Shown: one piece after another, positions 1 to 7,660 of the stretch
Layout: each line of letters opens with the position of its first letter
Numbering within the stretch: position 1 is the stretch's first letter
Source: DASRDU01 sp035560235
Lineage (GTDB): Bacteria > Acidobacteriota > Blastocatellia > RBC074
Assembly (NCBI GenBank): GCA_035560235.1
Contig: DATMAG010000066.1
Location: 1 to 27,834 of the forward strand
Direction: 5' to 3'
DNA: 27,834 nt
Program-made: the position numbers and the translations under genes
Notes under the pieces: generated by a model
Database searches by the model: none
The model's input: the letters and a program-made list of their open reading frames with translations, nothing else
What the model was told of the DNA's origin: nothing

Positions 1-213
1 GCCTGCGGCTTCAAAGGCCCTGCCGAATGAGTTGCGCTCGCCGCCGCCCTGCGGATTGAGGTGACAGGTCGAGCACTGATTACGCAGTTCAGGCCGCGAG
101 TAGGGATCAGCGGCGTAGAGTTTCAGATAATCAGGAAACGCTCTCGCATTCATCATACTCAGCGAGAGGACGATGACGACGATGAGCAGTTTCGTCAGAC
201 GAGTAAGGTGCAT
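1..213 (-). CDS. Secreted protein with CxxCH heme-type motif (partial, 3' end outside window)
   Basis: Seventy-one codons are visible before the window edge cuts the gene. The product starts MHLTRLTKLLIVVIVLSLSM, a typical signal peptide (basic n-region, hydrophobic core to about residue 25). A CSTCH motif follows at residues 47-51, then a Gly-rich stretch (NPQGGG) and NSFGRAF. CxxCH is the classical covalent heme c attachment site, so a periplasmic cytochrome c-like or cytochrome-like repeat protein is likely. The CHLNPQGGG...FG context resembles heme-binding segments found ahead of beta-rich secreted proteins, but too little is visible to assign a family. It is codirectional with the secreted gene ending at 547. 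No strong Shine-Dalgarno is seen (only CAGGAT about 15 nt upstream), so the start rests on the signal peptide. Confidence 0.6.
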   Translation of the reverse strand, partial: MHLTRLTKLLIVVIVLSLSMMNARAFPDYLKLYAADPYSRPELRNQCSTCHLNPQGGGERNSFGRAFEAAG

Positions 214-237
214 GTGTCAATGAATGCTGAAATCCTG

Positions 238-271
238 TCAGGCCCGGCAGACTGGAAACTGCCGGGCCTGA
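238..271. other. 13-bp perfect hairpin upstream of the heme-type gene
   Basis: TCAGGCCCGGCAG (238-250) and CTGCCGGGCCTGA (259-271) form a perfect 13-bp stem with an 8-nt loop. Weaker outer pairing (CCTG at 234-237 with CAGG at 275-278) extends it. No T-tract follows on either strand, so it is not a classical intrinsic terminator. It lies 24 nt upstream of the start codon of the gene ending at position 1 and could affect its mRNA 5' end. The rest of 214-546 holds only the second hairpin at 503-541 and no convincing gene. Confidence 0.5.
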
Positions 272-502
272 AGACAGGCTGATGATGACAGTTGCTGACT
301 GTCTCACTTTGTGCATCCATCTGCCTCCGCGCTGCGACACCTTCCGTGCCAGTCTCAGCGAGTGACAGACAAATGAATCCGAACAAAGTCGGATTTTCTT
401 TGATAATCCACGGTTTGACTGGTAATCGGTTTACCCTCGCCTGTACCGGAGCAACACGTGTGCCAGTTTGATGAGCCGGGTGGCGGGCGGAAATGAGAGC
501 AC

Positions 503-541
503 CCAGGCTGAGTGAGGAGCCGCGCTTCACACTCAGCCTGG
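503..541 (-). terminator. Hairpin just downstream of the TIGR03437-type gene
   Basis: CCAGGCTGAGTG (503-514) pairs with CACTCAGCCTGG (530-541), giving a 12-bp perfect stem with a 15-nt loop. It begins 5 nt after the stop codon of the minus-strand gene at 547. The following minus-strand sequence (GTGCTCTCATTT) has only a short T-run, so it is either a weak intrinsic terminator or an mRNA 3'-end stabiliser. Confidence 0.45.
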
Positions 542-546
542 ACGGA

Positions 547-1899
547 TCACTGGGTGAATCTGATCGTGACCTTGTTGGAAGCGTTGCCTGAAAGCGTGAG
601 GACGATATCGAGATCCTGATCCTTTGTGACTGTGCGCGGGATTCTGGTGTTGACCTGATCAAGGCCGATAAAGCCGCCCTGCGCGCCTGCAAACAGCACC
701 TCTGAATTGAGGCCGCCAATCGTGGCGCTGGCATTGGCAAGCTGCGTGTTGCCGCGAATCCCCGTGCCGTACAGAATCAGGAAGAGCTGATCGCTGTCCG
801 GGCCGAGTGAAATCGGACTGGTCACGAACTTATTCTGCCCCGTATCGAACACTGCGACCGATTCATAGGTCTGCGAGTTGTCTGCCTTCACGCGCAGCAC
901 CTGCGCGGCTGCCGGGCCGCTGCCGGTCGAGGCGGCTGAAAAGAGCGACGGAGCCACGCTGACAATCTGCACCGTGCCGCTCGAAACAGTGCCGTCACCA
1001 GCCGTCACCGTGATAGTCGCCGTTCCCGTCACAGTATCCTTCGGAACCTGAAAGTTGATCTGAGTCGCCGCCACAAAAAAGAGCGGCGCAGGGCGTTCGG
1101 TGCCATTGGCATCTTTCACTTTCACCGTCGTTCCGCCCAGTGTGGTCGGCAACTGCACGCCCGGCGTATTCGGATCAGTGTCATCACCGATGGCCGGATT
1201 GCTGATTGTCGCCAGTTTCGAGCCGAACACTGCCGCAATTCCTTCGGCAGTCAGCCCCGGCGTGGCTGAATAGTCAGCGGCTGAAACGGTCGTCGCTGCC
1301 AGCGCAGTCAGCGGATCAACGCTGAATGATTTGGTGTAGATATAGTCAAAGAGTGACTGACCATCGTTATTGGCAGCATTTGCGGCGACGTAGAAAGTGA
1401 CCTTCCCGGCGCTTGTCGCCGGAGCAGTCCACTTGAAGCTCCAGCTTCCCTGACCATTCACTGGAGCGATTCCATCAAATTTATGCAACAGATACTCCCG
1501 CCCATTGCTGAAATTTGTTCGGACGATGGTTCGGGCTGTATCGGTGGCAGTTAATGTTCCTGCCTTGTTATTGCCTGCATCGAGTACTGTCAGCTCAAAT
1601 CCGAAGGCATCGCGATTGCTCTGACTAATGGTGACTGTCAACGTGTATTCCTGGCCCGCTGAATAGTTCGCGGGCAAACCGGTCAGTGTCAGCGTGCCTG
1701 GCCCGCTGTTGGTTGGGTATGTACTGTGGCAGCCGGGAGAGTTGCAGGTAAGTTCACCCGGCGCGCCTGTGCGCCCCAGATCAGGGCCGCTGCTATAGGC
1801 GCTGACTTTTCGTTCGGTCAGGTAACTAATGGCAACAAGTGTGAAGGCAAGGCCCAGAATCACGAATTTGAATGGCTTGTTTTTCCGATAGACGACCAT
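547..1899 (-). CDS. Secreted choice-of-anchor-V-like / TIGR03437-type C-terminal domain protein
   Basis: I place the start at 1899 (MVVYRKNKPFKFVILG), where AGGAG lies 7 nt upstream; the open frame extends to 2118 but the extra residues look non-coding. The product is 450 aa. Residues 1-33 form a signal peptide or N-terminal anchor. A TGAPGE...C...CH segment at about residues 45-60 is typical of choice-of-anchor V (Reeler-like) domains; the cysteines read CNSPGCH, a C-x4-C-H spacing. Beta-sandwich sequence continues to about residue 190. The last ~230 residues (ATTVSAADYSA..., GGTTVKVKD, FQVPKDT, SLGPDSDQLFLILYGTGIR, GLDQVNTRIP) match the C-terminal domain pattern seen in very many secreted Solibacter/acidobacterial proteins. 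Role unknown; probably extracellular or surface associated. Confidence 0.8.
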   Translation of the reverse strand: MVVYRKNKPFKFVILGLAFTLVAISYLTERKVSAYSSGPDLGRTGAPGELTCNSPGCHSTYPTNSGPGTLTLTGLPANYSAGQEYTLTVTISQSNRDAFGFELTVLDAGNNKAGTLTATDTARTIVRTNFSNGREYLLHKFDGIAPVNGQGSWSFKWTAPATSAGKVTFYVAANAANNDGQSLFDYIYTKSFSVDPLTALAATTVSAADYSATPGLTAEGIAAVFGSKLATISNPAIGDDTDPNTPGVQLPTTLGGTTVKVKDANGTERPAPLFFVAATQINFQVPKDTVTGTATITVTAGDGTVSSGTVQIVSVAPSLFSAASTGSGPAAAQVLRVKADNSQTYESVAVFDTGQNKFVTSPISLGPDSDQLFLILYGTGIRGNTQLANASATIGGLNSEVLFAGAQGGFIGLDQVNTRIPRTVTKDQDLDIVLTLSGNASNKVTIRFTQ

Positions 1900-2292
1900 A
1901 ACTGCTCCTGTGTTGTCCCTTGTCCGGCAGACCGGGGAGTCTGCTCCGTTTATGAGCCGGGCAGCAAATGTGCCTTGTCCTTTCCCGGCGTTGTCCCCAG
2001 ACGAATTGGATTTTGCTCCGCGTGGTGGCCTTCTCCAGTTAAAGACCAGCCTTTGGCTGTGAGGGCAGGGACCGAAGAGATAGTCAATATCCGTGGTGAG
2101 CGTAATGTACCCGCTCATTACCCGTCGCGCAAGTGTCAGGATCAGTTCAGGTCAGACTGACCGACCCGGCCGATCAGGGCAGTCAGCCCCGCTGCGCGGA
2201 GCGTGTGGCGCGCCGCGGCACTGTCACCCGCTTGTTCATTTTGAATCCTGCGGCCTGTCGCAGCGGAACCTTGCGTCAGGTGAGCGCGTATG

Positions 2293-2308
2293 GTAAGTAT
2301 GCACTTAC
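2293..2308. promoter_or_regulatory. Candidate operator palindrome upstream of the exporter operon
   Basis: GTAAGT-ATGC-ACTTAC is a perfect 6-bp inverted repeat with a 4-nt spacer, followed by a further TTA (ACTTACTTA). TetR-family operators often have this size, and HlyD/ABC-2 exporter operons are commonly controlled by a TetR repressor. No tetR gene is seen nearby, so its function as an operator is inference. Confidence 0.4.
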
Positions 2309-2323
2309 TTACAAGAAACAGGA

Positions 2324-2353
2324 ATGACTCAGCCGGCTCTGAGTGGCCGGTGA
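2324..2353 (+). other. Nine-codon open frame (leader peptide or scar of a lost regulator gene)
   Basis: ATG at 2324 is preceded by ACAGGA, a plausible ribosome binding site, and encodes MTQPALSGR before a TGA stop. It directly follows the candidate operator. It could be a leader peptide, the remaining start of a deleted TetR-type regulator (such proteins often start with a short Arg/Pro-rich tail), or chance. Confidence 0.25.
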
Positions 2354-2384
2354 TTCATCAGAACAGACGGGGCCGACCACACGC

Positions 2385-3554
2385 ATGCGGCATCAGACCA
2401 TCATCACCTTCCGCAGCCTGAGACTGCTGATTCCGGCAGCGGGCTTCATTCTCGCTCTTTCTTCCGGCAGCTGCGCCAATCGCGGGTTCGGGTTCGGCTC
2501 AGACAAACCGCCGGTCTTTTCCGGGACGATTGAAACGCGCGAGATTCGCGTCGGCTCAAAAGTCGGAGGCCGCATCACTGAAGTCCTCGTTGAAGAAGGG
2601 CGCGAAGTGCAGCCGGGGCAGCCGCTCGTGCGCTTCGATATTGCCGAGCTGCAGGCGCAGCGCGCGCAGGCCGAAGCCCGCATTGCACAGCAGCAGGCGC
2701 GGCTCGAACGGCTGCTGCACGGCGCGCGACCGCAGGAGATAGCGCAGGCGGCGGCGGCAACGGCAACGGCAAAGGCGCAATACGAAGCCATTCGCACCTG
2801 GCCGCGCCCCGAAGAAGTCGAGCAGGCGAAAGCGGCAGTCGCGGCTGCTGAAGCCGAGGTCAGAAATGCCGAGACGGCTTTCGAACGCACTCAGCGGCTG
2901 CGGCAGTCGGGCGACATTTCGCAGCAGGAGTTTGACAGCGCAAAGTTCCGGCTTGAAAACCTGCGCGCCCGCCGCGACGCTGAACGCAAGCGCCTCGACC
3001 TGCTGCTCAACGGCAGCCGCGCTGAAGACGTGCGCGCCGCCGAAGAACGCTACCGCCAGGCGCAGGAGGCCGAGCGCCTCATCAGAGCCGGAGCGCGCTC
3101 CGAAGAGATTGCAGATGCCCGCGCTCAGCTTGCCGAGGCTCAGGCGCGACTCGAACAACTTAAGGTGCAGCTTGCCGAAGGCGAAGTGAAAGCGCCCGCA
3201 CACGCCATCGTCGAAGCCGTCTCAGTTCGCCCCGGCGATCTGGTCACGCCGAATCAGACTATTGTCAGACTGCTTGAACCCGATCAGATCTGGGTGCGCA
3301 TCTACATTCCCGAACCGCAGCTCGGCAACATCAGAGTCGGGCAGCGCGCCAGAGTCACCGTTGATACATTCAAGGACCGGACATTTGACGGCGTGATCGA
3401 ACAGATCAACTCGCAGGGCGAATTCACGCCGCGCAACATTCAGAGCCGCGACGAGCGCAATCATCAGGTCTTCGGCGTCAAGGTGAAGCTCGACAACCGC
3501 GAGGGCAAACTGAAATCAGGGATGGCTGCTGACGTGACGCTTGAAAGGCAGTAA
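2385..3554 (+). CDS. HlyD/YbhG-family periplasmic adaptor of an ABC exporter
   Basis: The product is 389 aa from ATG 2385; a GTG at 2343 would add 14 residues, but the ATG places the signal sequence right at the N-terminus. A hydrophobic segment (LRLLIPAAGFILALSSGSC) ends at a cysteine, so it may be a lipoprotein, although the lipobox is non-standard. A biotinyl-lipoyl half domain (VGSKVGGRITEVLVEEG) is followed by a long Ala/Glu/Arg-rich coiled coil with recurring GxRxE(E/D)(I/V) turns, the closing lipoyl half (VKAPAHAIVEAVSVRPGD) and a beta-barrel domain (IWVRIYIPEPQLGNIRVGQ). This order is that of membrane fusion proteins linking an inner-membrane transporter to an outer-membrane channel. 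It is the first gene of a four-gene plus-strand operon with ATPase and permease; substrate unknown. Confidence 0.88.
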   Translation: MRHQTIITFRSLRLLIPAAGFILALSSGSCANRGFGFGSDKPPVFSGTIETREIRVGSKVGGRITEVLVEEGREVQPGQPLVRFDIAELQAQRAQAEARIAQQQARLERLLHGARPQEIAQAAAATATAKAQYEAIRTWPRPEEVEQAKAAVAAAEAEVRNAETAFERTQRLRQSGDISQQEFDSAKFRLENLRARRDAERKRLDLLLNGSRAEDVRAAEERYRQAQEAERLIRAGARSEEIADARAQLAEAQARLEQLKVQLAEGEVKAPAHAIVEAVSVRPGDLVTPNQTIVRLLEPDQIWVRIYIPEPQLGNIRVGQRARVTVDTFKDRTFDGVIEQINSQGEFTPRNIQSRDERNHQVFGVKVKLDNREGKLKSGMAADVTLERQ

Positions 3555-3571
3555 CACGCAGACAGGAGCAG

Positions 3572-3618
3572 AAGAGAGATGACAGAACAGACGGAAATAA
3601 CGAAACAGACGAAACGGC
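3572..3618 (+). repeat. Single arm of the ACGGAAATAACGAAAC repeat at a gene start
   Basis: The sequence from AGAGAGATGAC through ACAGACGGAAATAACGAAAC closely matches the left arm of the inverted repeat at 7047, with a unit period near 9 nt. No opposite arm is found nearby. It contains the AGAGAG ribosome-binding stretch, the ATG and about the first 12 codons of the beta-propeller gene, so the protein's Thr/Glu/Gln/Lys-rich start is repeat-derived. Confidence 0.6.
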
Positions 3619-4754
3619 CGGATCTGCGTCTGGCAATAATTCCGGTTGTGCTGCTGATAACTGTGCTGGCCGCAGTTGAAATCGTCCTTGAGCGCAGTTC
3701 TGCGTCAGCCGGAAATGTGCGGCGTTTTCTTTATGTCGCTGCGCCGGGCATTCGGAATTATCTGGAATACGGCGGTCACGGCCTGCTCGTTTTCGACATT
3801 GATCAGGGGCATCGCTTCGTCAGGCGCATTCCGACTGCCGGACTGGATGAAAATGGAAAGCCGCTCAACGTCAAGGGCATTGCCGCGAACGCGCGAACAA
3901 AGCGGCTTTACATCACCACGACGCGCACGCTGCAGTGCCTCGATCTCGTGACTGAAAAGCTGCTCTGGGAAAAATCATACGAAGGCGGGACTGACCGTCT
4001 GGCGCTCTCACCGGACGGAAAGATCATCTACCTGCCTTCATTCGAGGGCGATCACTGGCACGTGGTTGACGCGCTGACCGGCGCGGTCATCAAAAAGATC
4101 ATTCTCAATTCGGGCGCGCACAATACGGCTTACGGCCCCGACGGAAAGCACGCTTACCTGGCCGGGTTGAAATCGCCGCTGCTGGCGGTTGCTGACACGC
4201 GCGATCACACCGTGAGCAAACGGGTCGGCCCGTTTTCAGCGGCTATTCGCCCGTTCACCATCAACGGTTCGCAGACGCTCTGTTACGTCAACGTCAATGA
4301 GCTGCTCGGTTTTGAAATCGGAGATTTGCGAAGCGGGCAGAAACTGTATCGCGTCGAGGTGCAGGGTTTCAGCAAAGGCCCGGTCAAGCGGCACGGCTGT
4401 CCGAGTCACGGCATCGCGCTCTCGCCGGATGAAAGGGAAGTCTGGCTGGCCGACGGAGCCAACAGCCGCGTGCATGTTTTTGACAACGCGGTGATGCCGC
4501 CCAGGCAGATCGGTTCAATCGAACTACGCGATCAGCCCGGCTGGATCACGTTCAGCCTCGATGGTCGTCTCGTTTACCCGTCAACCGGCGAGGTAATTGA
4601 TGCTGCGACAAAAAAGATCATTGCAACACTGACTGATGAAACCGGCGCGGCAGTGCAGAGCGAAAAGCTGCTTGAAATTGATTTCACCGGCAATCAGCCC
4701 GTCCGCGCCGGAGATCAGTTCGGCATTGGAGCTGTCACACGCCCAGGCAGATGA
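3579..4754 (+). CDS. YncE-like beta-propeller protein with N-terminal membrane anchor
   Basis: The product is 391 aa. After a polar repeat-encoded start, one transmembrane segment at about residues 18-36 (LAIIPVVLLITVLAAVEIV) probably anchors it facing the periplasm. The rest reads as beta-propeller blades: FLYVAAPGIRNYL, GIAANARTKRLYIT, LALSPDGKIIYLPS, AYGPDGKHAYLAG, GIALSPDEREVWLADGANSRVHVFD and ITFSLDGRLVYPST, the SPDG/VxD pattern of YVTN/YncE-type repeat proteins. It lies 24 nt after the HlyD gene and before the ATPase gene, so it is probably cotranscribed with the exporter. Such a gene is not a usual part of YbhGFSR-type operons; it may be an accessory sensor, a binding protein or a passenger. 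Confidence 0.75.
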   Translation: MTEQTEITKQTKRPDLRLAIIPVVLLITVLAAVEIVLERSSASAGNVRRFLYVAAPGIRNYLEYGGHGLLVFDIDQGHRFVRRIPTAGLDENGKPLNVKGIAANARTKRLYITTTRTLQCLDLVTEKLLWEKSYEGGTDRLALSPDGKIIYLPSFEGDHWHVVDALTGAVIKKIILNSGAHNTAYGPDGKHAYLAGLKSPLLAVADTRDHTVSKRVGPFSAAIRPFTINGSQTLCYVNVNELLGFEIGDLRSGQKLYRVEVQGFSKGPVKRHGCPSHGIALSPDEREVWLADGANSRVHVFDNAVMPPRQIGSIELRDQPGWITFSLDGRLVYPSTGEVIDAATKKIIATLTDETGAAVQSEKLLEIDFTGNQPVRAGDQFGIGAVTRPGR

Positions 4755-4880
4755 ACCACGAAGGGCGCGAAGATCACGAAGGGAAGAAAGAAGCGGGGAA
4801 AAGGGAGAAGCAGAAATACGGAAGTTCGATCTTCAATCGTCTTTCTGTTCTTCTTCGTGTGCTTCGTGACCTTCGTGGTG
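4755..4880. repeat. Inverted repeat with 9-nt periodic arms (CACGAAG class)
   Basis: The left arm (about 4755-4790) is built from units CCACGAAGG, GCGCGAAGA, TCACGAAGG plus GAAGAAAG. The right arm (4841-4880) is its inverted counterpart: CTTTCTG, TTCTTCGTG, TGCTTCGTG, ACCTTCGTG, GTG. About 50 nt of unrelated sequence forms the loop. The element begins directly after the TGA of the beta-propeller gene and ends about 30 nt before the ATPase start, so it fills the operon spacer. Confidence 0.85.
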
Positions 4881-4911
4881 AAAACTTCTTTTCTGAAATC
4901 TGTATTTTCGA

Positions 4912-5850
4912 ATGACTGCGATCACGACTGACAAACTGACCATTCGCTTTGGCAATTTCACGGCGGTCAATGAAGTCAGCCTGACGGTGCAGGAAGGCGA
5001 AATCTTCGGCTTTCTCGGGCCGAACGGTTCGGGCAAGACGACGCTCATCAAGGCGCTCTGCGGGCTGCTGACTCCGGCAGGCGGGACGGCGGCGGTGCTG
5101 GGCCTCGATTGTCGCACGCAGGCTGAAGAGATTCGTCAGCGCGTCGGTTATATGTCGCAGAAGTTCAGCCTCTATGAAGACCTGACCGTGGAGGAGAACA
5201 TCGATTTTTATGCCGGTGTTTACGGGCTGCGCGGCGAATATCTGCGGCGGCGCAGGCAGGAGGCCGTCGAACTGACGCATCTGGGACCGTACCTTGATCG
5301 TCGCGCGGGCAAATTATCGGGCGGCTGGAAACAGCGGCTCGCGCTCGCCTGCGCGTTCATTCACGAACCGAAGCTGCTGTTTCTCGATGAACCGACCGCA
5401 GGCATTGATCCGGTGGCGCGGCGCGAACTGTGGGATCTGCTCTTTCAGCTTTCAGGCATGGGCGTGACCTTCTTCGTAACCACGCATTATATGGACGAAG
5501 CTGAACGGTGCGGGCGCGTCGGTTACATTTACCTGTCGAACCTCGTTGCTTACGGCACGCCGGAAGAACTCAAGCAGAACCCCGAAGTCACGCCGCCCGG
5601 CACGCGCCGCATCGAAGTTGACACGCCGCGCACTTCTGCCGTGCTGGCGCTGCTGCGCCGCAAACCATACGTCCACAGCGCGACGATCTTCGGCCAGGCG
5701 ATTCACCTGCTGATGGACGAGGCTGTTTCGCTTGATGAAGTGAAGGCTGAGTTGAACCGCGCAGGATTCCCCCGCGCCGGGATTCGTGAGATTCAGCCTT
5801 CGCTCGAAGACGTCTTTGTGACGCTGACGCAGTCGCTCAAGGAAAGCTGA
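4912..5850 (+). CDS. ABC transporter ATP-binding protein (YbhF/DrrA-like)
   Basis: The product is 312 aa. Walker A is GPNGSGKTT (residues 36-44), the Q-loop glutamine is at about 83 (MSQKFSLYEDLTVEEN), the signature is LSGGWKQR (135-142), Walker B and D-loop are LLFLDEPTAGIDP (155-167) and the switch histidine is in VTTHYMDEAE (H192). The LSGGW variant of LSGGQ and the ~90-residue C-terminal extension fit ATPases paired with ABC-2 permeases. It would energise export together with the permease whose ATG overlaps its TGA (ATGA overlap at 5850), a sign of translational coupling. No strong ribosome binding site precedes the ATG. Confidence 0.93.
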   Translation: MTAITTDKLTIRFGNFTAVNEVSLTVQEGEIFGFLGPNGSGKTTLIKALCGLLTPAGGTAAVLGLDCRTQAEEIRQRVGYMSQKFSLYEDLTVEENIDFYAGVYGLRGEYLRRRRQEAVELTHLGPYLDRRAGKLSGGWKQRLALACAFIHEPKLLFLDEPTAGIDPVARRELWDLLFQLSGMGVTFFVTTHYMDEAERCGRVGYIYLSNLVAYGTPEELKQNPEVTPPGTRRIEVDTPRTSAVLALLRRKPYVHSATIFGQAIHLLMDEAVSLDEVKAELNRAGFPRAGIREIQPSLEDVFVTLTQSLKES

Positions 5851-7037
5851 TGAAAAAGATCACGCCACCGGAAAAAACGAGCGCGCCCGCGGGTGAACGC
5901 GCCATAGTGCGCCTGTCAGGCCCGTTTGCCGGATTGTGGCCGGTGCTGCGCAAGGAGGCCATTCACATCCGGCGCGATCCGATGGCCCTCTTTTTCACAG
6001 TGCTGATCCCGGTGATTCAGCTCTTCATGCTCGGTTACGCCATCAACACGAATGTGCGCAACGTGCCGACGGTGGTGTACGACGCGGCGCAGACACAGGA
6101 GAGCCGCCGCCTGCTCGACCGGTTCGTCAATTCGGATGATTTCGAAATCGTCGGTTCGGTTTTCAATGACGACGAACTCAATCACGCAATCATTTCAGGG
6201 CGCGCCCAGGTCGGCATCAGGATTCCGCCCGATTATTCGCGGCGGCTGATGGCAGGCGAAACGGCGAGCGTGCTGATTCTGGTTGACGGCTCGGATTCAC
6301 AGGTCGCCGGTGAAACCTCGAACGTGGCGAATGCGATTGCGCTGTCTGAATCGCTCGAACGCGCGTTGCAGCAGGCGGGCGGCAGAATCTCGCTGCCGGT
6401 CGAAGCGCGCCGCAAGATTCTCTTCAATCCCGATTCGCGGTCAGCGAACTTTTTCATTCCTGGTCTGATCGTCATTCTGATGCAGATGCAGACGGTGATG
6501 CTCACAGCCTTTGCGATTGTGCGCGAACGCGAGCGCGGCACGATGGAGCAGTTGTTTATGACGCCGGTTGCGCCGCTCGGGCTGATGATCGGCAAGATCG
6601 TGCCGTATCTGGTCGTGGCCTTCAGCGAACTCTGTTTCGTGCTGACGCTGATGGTGGCGGTCTTTCGCGTGCCGATTCACGGCAGCGTGCTGCTGCTGCT
6701 TGCGCTCTCGCTGCCGTTTATGCTGACGATGCTCGGCATCGGGCTGCTGATTTCGACGCGCGCGCAGTCGCAAAACGAAGCGATGCAGATGGCTTTCGGG
6801 ACGATGCTGCCTTCGATCTTTCTCTCAGGTTATATCTTTCCGATTGCCGCCATGCCCTGGGGTTTTCAGGCGATCAGCCGGATCATTCCGGCAACCTATA
6901 TGATTCAGATCGCGCGCGGCGTGATTCTGCGCGGAGCAGAACTGCAAGACCTGAAATACCAGGCCGGAGTGCTGCTCGCCATGAGCGTGCTGCTGATCTT
7001 CGTCAGCGCCCGCCGCTTCCACAAGAAGATCGGATAA
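5850..7037 (+). CDS. ABC-2 type permease (YbhS/YbhR-like)
   Basis: The product is 395 aa. A short cytoplasmic start is followed by the conserved VLRKEAIHIRRDPMALFF entry helix and a first transmembrane helix (LFFTVLIPVIQLFMLGYAI). A ~150-residue extracytoplasmic domain follows (NVRNVPTVVYDAAQTQ...SLPVEARRKILFNPD), then five more helices including FFIPGLIVILMQMQTVMLTAF and the RERERGTMEQLFMTP coupling segment. This is the usual six-helix ABC2_membrane_3 layout. It is translationally coupled to the ATPase gene. The operon resembles drug or metabolite exporters, but nothing in the sequence fixes the substrate. Confidence 0.92.
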   Translation: MKKITPPEKTSAPAGERAIVRLSGPFAGLWPVLRKEAIHIRRDPMALFFTVLIPVIQLFMLGYAINTNVRNVPTVVYDAAQTQESRRLLDRFVNSDDFEIVGSVFNDDELNHAIISGRAQVGIRIPPDYSRRLMAGETASVLILVDGSDSQVAGETSNVANAIALSESLERALQQAGGRISLPVEARRKILFNPDSRSANFFIPGLIVILMQMQTVMLTAFAIVRERERGTMEQLFMTPVAPLGLMIGKIVPYLVVAFSELCFVLTLMVAVFRVPIHGSVLLLLALSLPFMLTMLGIGLLISTRAQSQNEAMQMAFGTMLPSIFLSGYIFPIAAMPWGFQAISRIIPATYMIQIARGVILRGAELQDLKYQAGVLLAMSVLLIFVSARRFHKKIG

Positions 7038-7046
7038 GACAGTCGA

Positions 7047-7137
7047 AGAGAGATGACGAAACAGACGGAAATAACGAAACTAACGGAAAGCTTCGTATCA
7101 GTTTCTGTTCTGCTTTCGTCTGTTCCGTCAGCTCTCT
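7047..7137. repeat. Inverted repeat with 9-nt periodic arms (ACGGAAATA class), between convergent genes
   Basis: The left arm (7047-7080) starts AGAGAGATG and continues as 9-mers ACGAAACAG, ACGGAAATA, ACGAAAC. The right arm (7101-7137) is the imperfect reverse complement, from GTTTCTGTTC to CCGTCAGCTCTCT. The element occupies the gap between the permease stop (7037) and the end of the CHAT pseudogene (7144), so its foldback could terminate transcription from both sides. Its left arm is nearly identical to 3572-3618. Confidence 0.82.
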
Positions 7138-7143
7138 GCTGCT

Positions 7144-7462
7144 TTACTTCCACTCACCCTGAAGCGTGAATGCCGCCCAGAAATAAGGCGCGGCCCATCG
7201 CCGCTGCTGCGACAGTTCAAGCTGCGCTGCGCGCAACGCTGCTGCCGGTCGCAATCCATCCCTGAGCATTCCGCGATAGAACCGCTTCATCAGTTCCGCT
7301 GTGGCGAGGTCATCCACCTGCCAGAGGCTCGCGACCACTCGCGGCGCGCCCGCGTACATAAAGCCGCGCGTCAGGCCGACTAGTCCTTCACCTCTGCTCT
7401 CTTTGCCGAGTCCGGTCTGACACGCGCTCAGCACCACCAGGTCAGCATTCAGTTTCAGACTA
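7144..7462 (-). pseudogene. C-terminal fragment of interrupted CHAT-domain gene
   Basis: The frame contains FSLKLNADLVVLSACQTGLGK, then GEGLVGLTRGFMYAGAP, VVASLWQVDD, and an end at FWAAFTLQGEWK. LSAC.TG carries the catalytic Cys of CHAT (caspase HetF-associated with TPRs) peptidases, and the following motifs are the standard CHAT C-terminus. Residues upstream of FSLKLNAD in this frame derive from the end of the IS element, so no normal start exists. The first half of the domain lies beyond the IS at 9079-9956. About 30 residues expected between the two halves are missing. Confidence 0.9.
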
Positions 7463-7474
7463 AACTTTTGCAAA
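7463..7474 (+). repeat. Terminal inverted repeat of the IS (left)
   Basis: AACTTTTGCAAA, the perfect inverse of 9067-9078. The true edge could differ by a few bases because matching continues imperfectly outward (CTA here versus CTG at the other end). Confidence 0.8.
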
Positions 7475-7596
7475 GTTGATAAAGACATTGATTGACAGGC
7501 ACTTGAGCGTACAACAAGGCACACAAGCACCGAATTTGGCCATGGCCCCAACGAAATCACCCTGGGCAATGGCCTGTTGACGCGACGACTTGCTAC

Positions 7597-7620
7597 GCAC
7601 CCCTAATTTTATTGGGGTGC
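7597..7620 (-). terminator. Hairpin downstream of the transposase gene
   Basis: GCACCCC (7597-7603) pairs with GGGGTGC (7614-7620) around an AT-rich loop that can add three more pairs (AAT/ATT). It lies 41 nt past the transposase stop on the minus strand. No T-run follows the stem, so termination is only a guess. Confidence 0.35.
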
Positions 7621-7660
7621 TGCACGAGTAGCGATGAACGAAACACTCCTTTTCCCCAAT

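Larger units (their letters stand above)
1900..2384. other. Intergenic region between divergent genes
   Basis: About 485 bases without a convincing gene separate the minus-strand secreted protein from the plus-strand exporter operon, so promoters for both should lie here. Several short frames are open on the plus strand, but their compositions (Arg/Ser/Cys-rich, no recognisable motif) look like chance. The only clear structures are the 6-bp-arm palindrome at 2293-2308 and the nine-codon frame at 2324-2353. Confidence 0.5.

Noticed and set aside
547..2118. Longer start for the TIGR03437-type protein at 2118
   Set aside because: The 73 extra residues lack coding character, and the ATG at 1899 has AGGAG at proper distance and begins a signal peptide.
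2093..2327. Small plus-strand frames upstream of the exporter operon
   Set aside because: No homology-like motif, and two frames overlap each other; no remnant of a TetR helix-turn-helix could be read in them.
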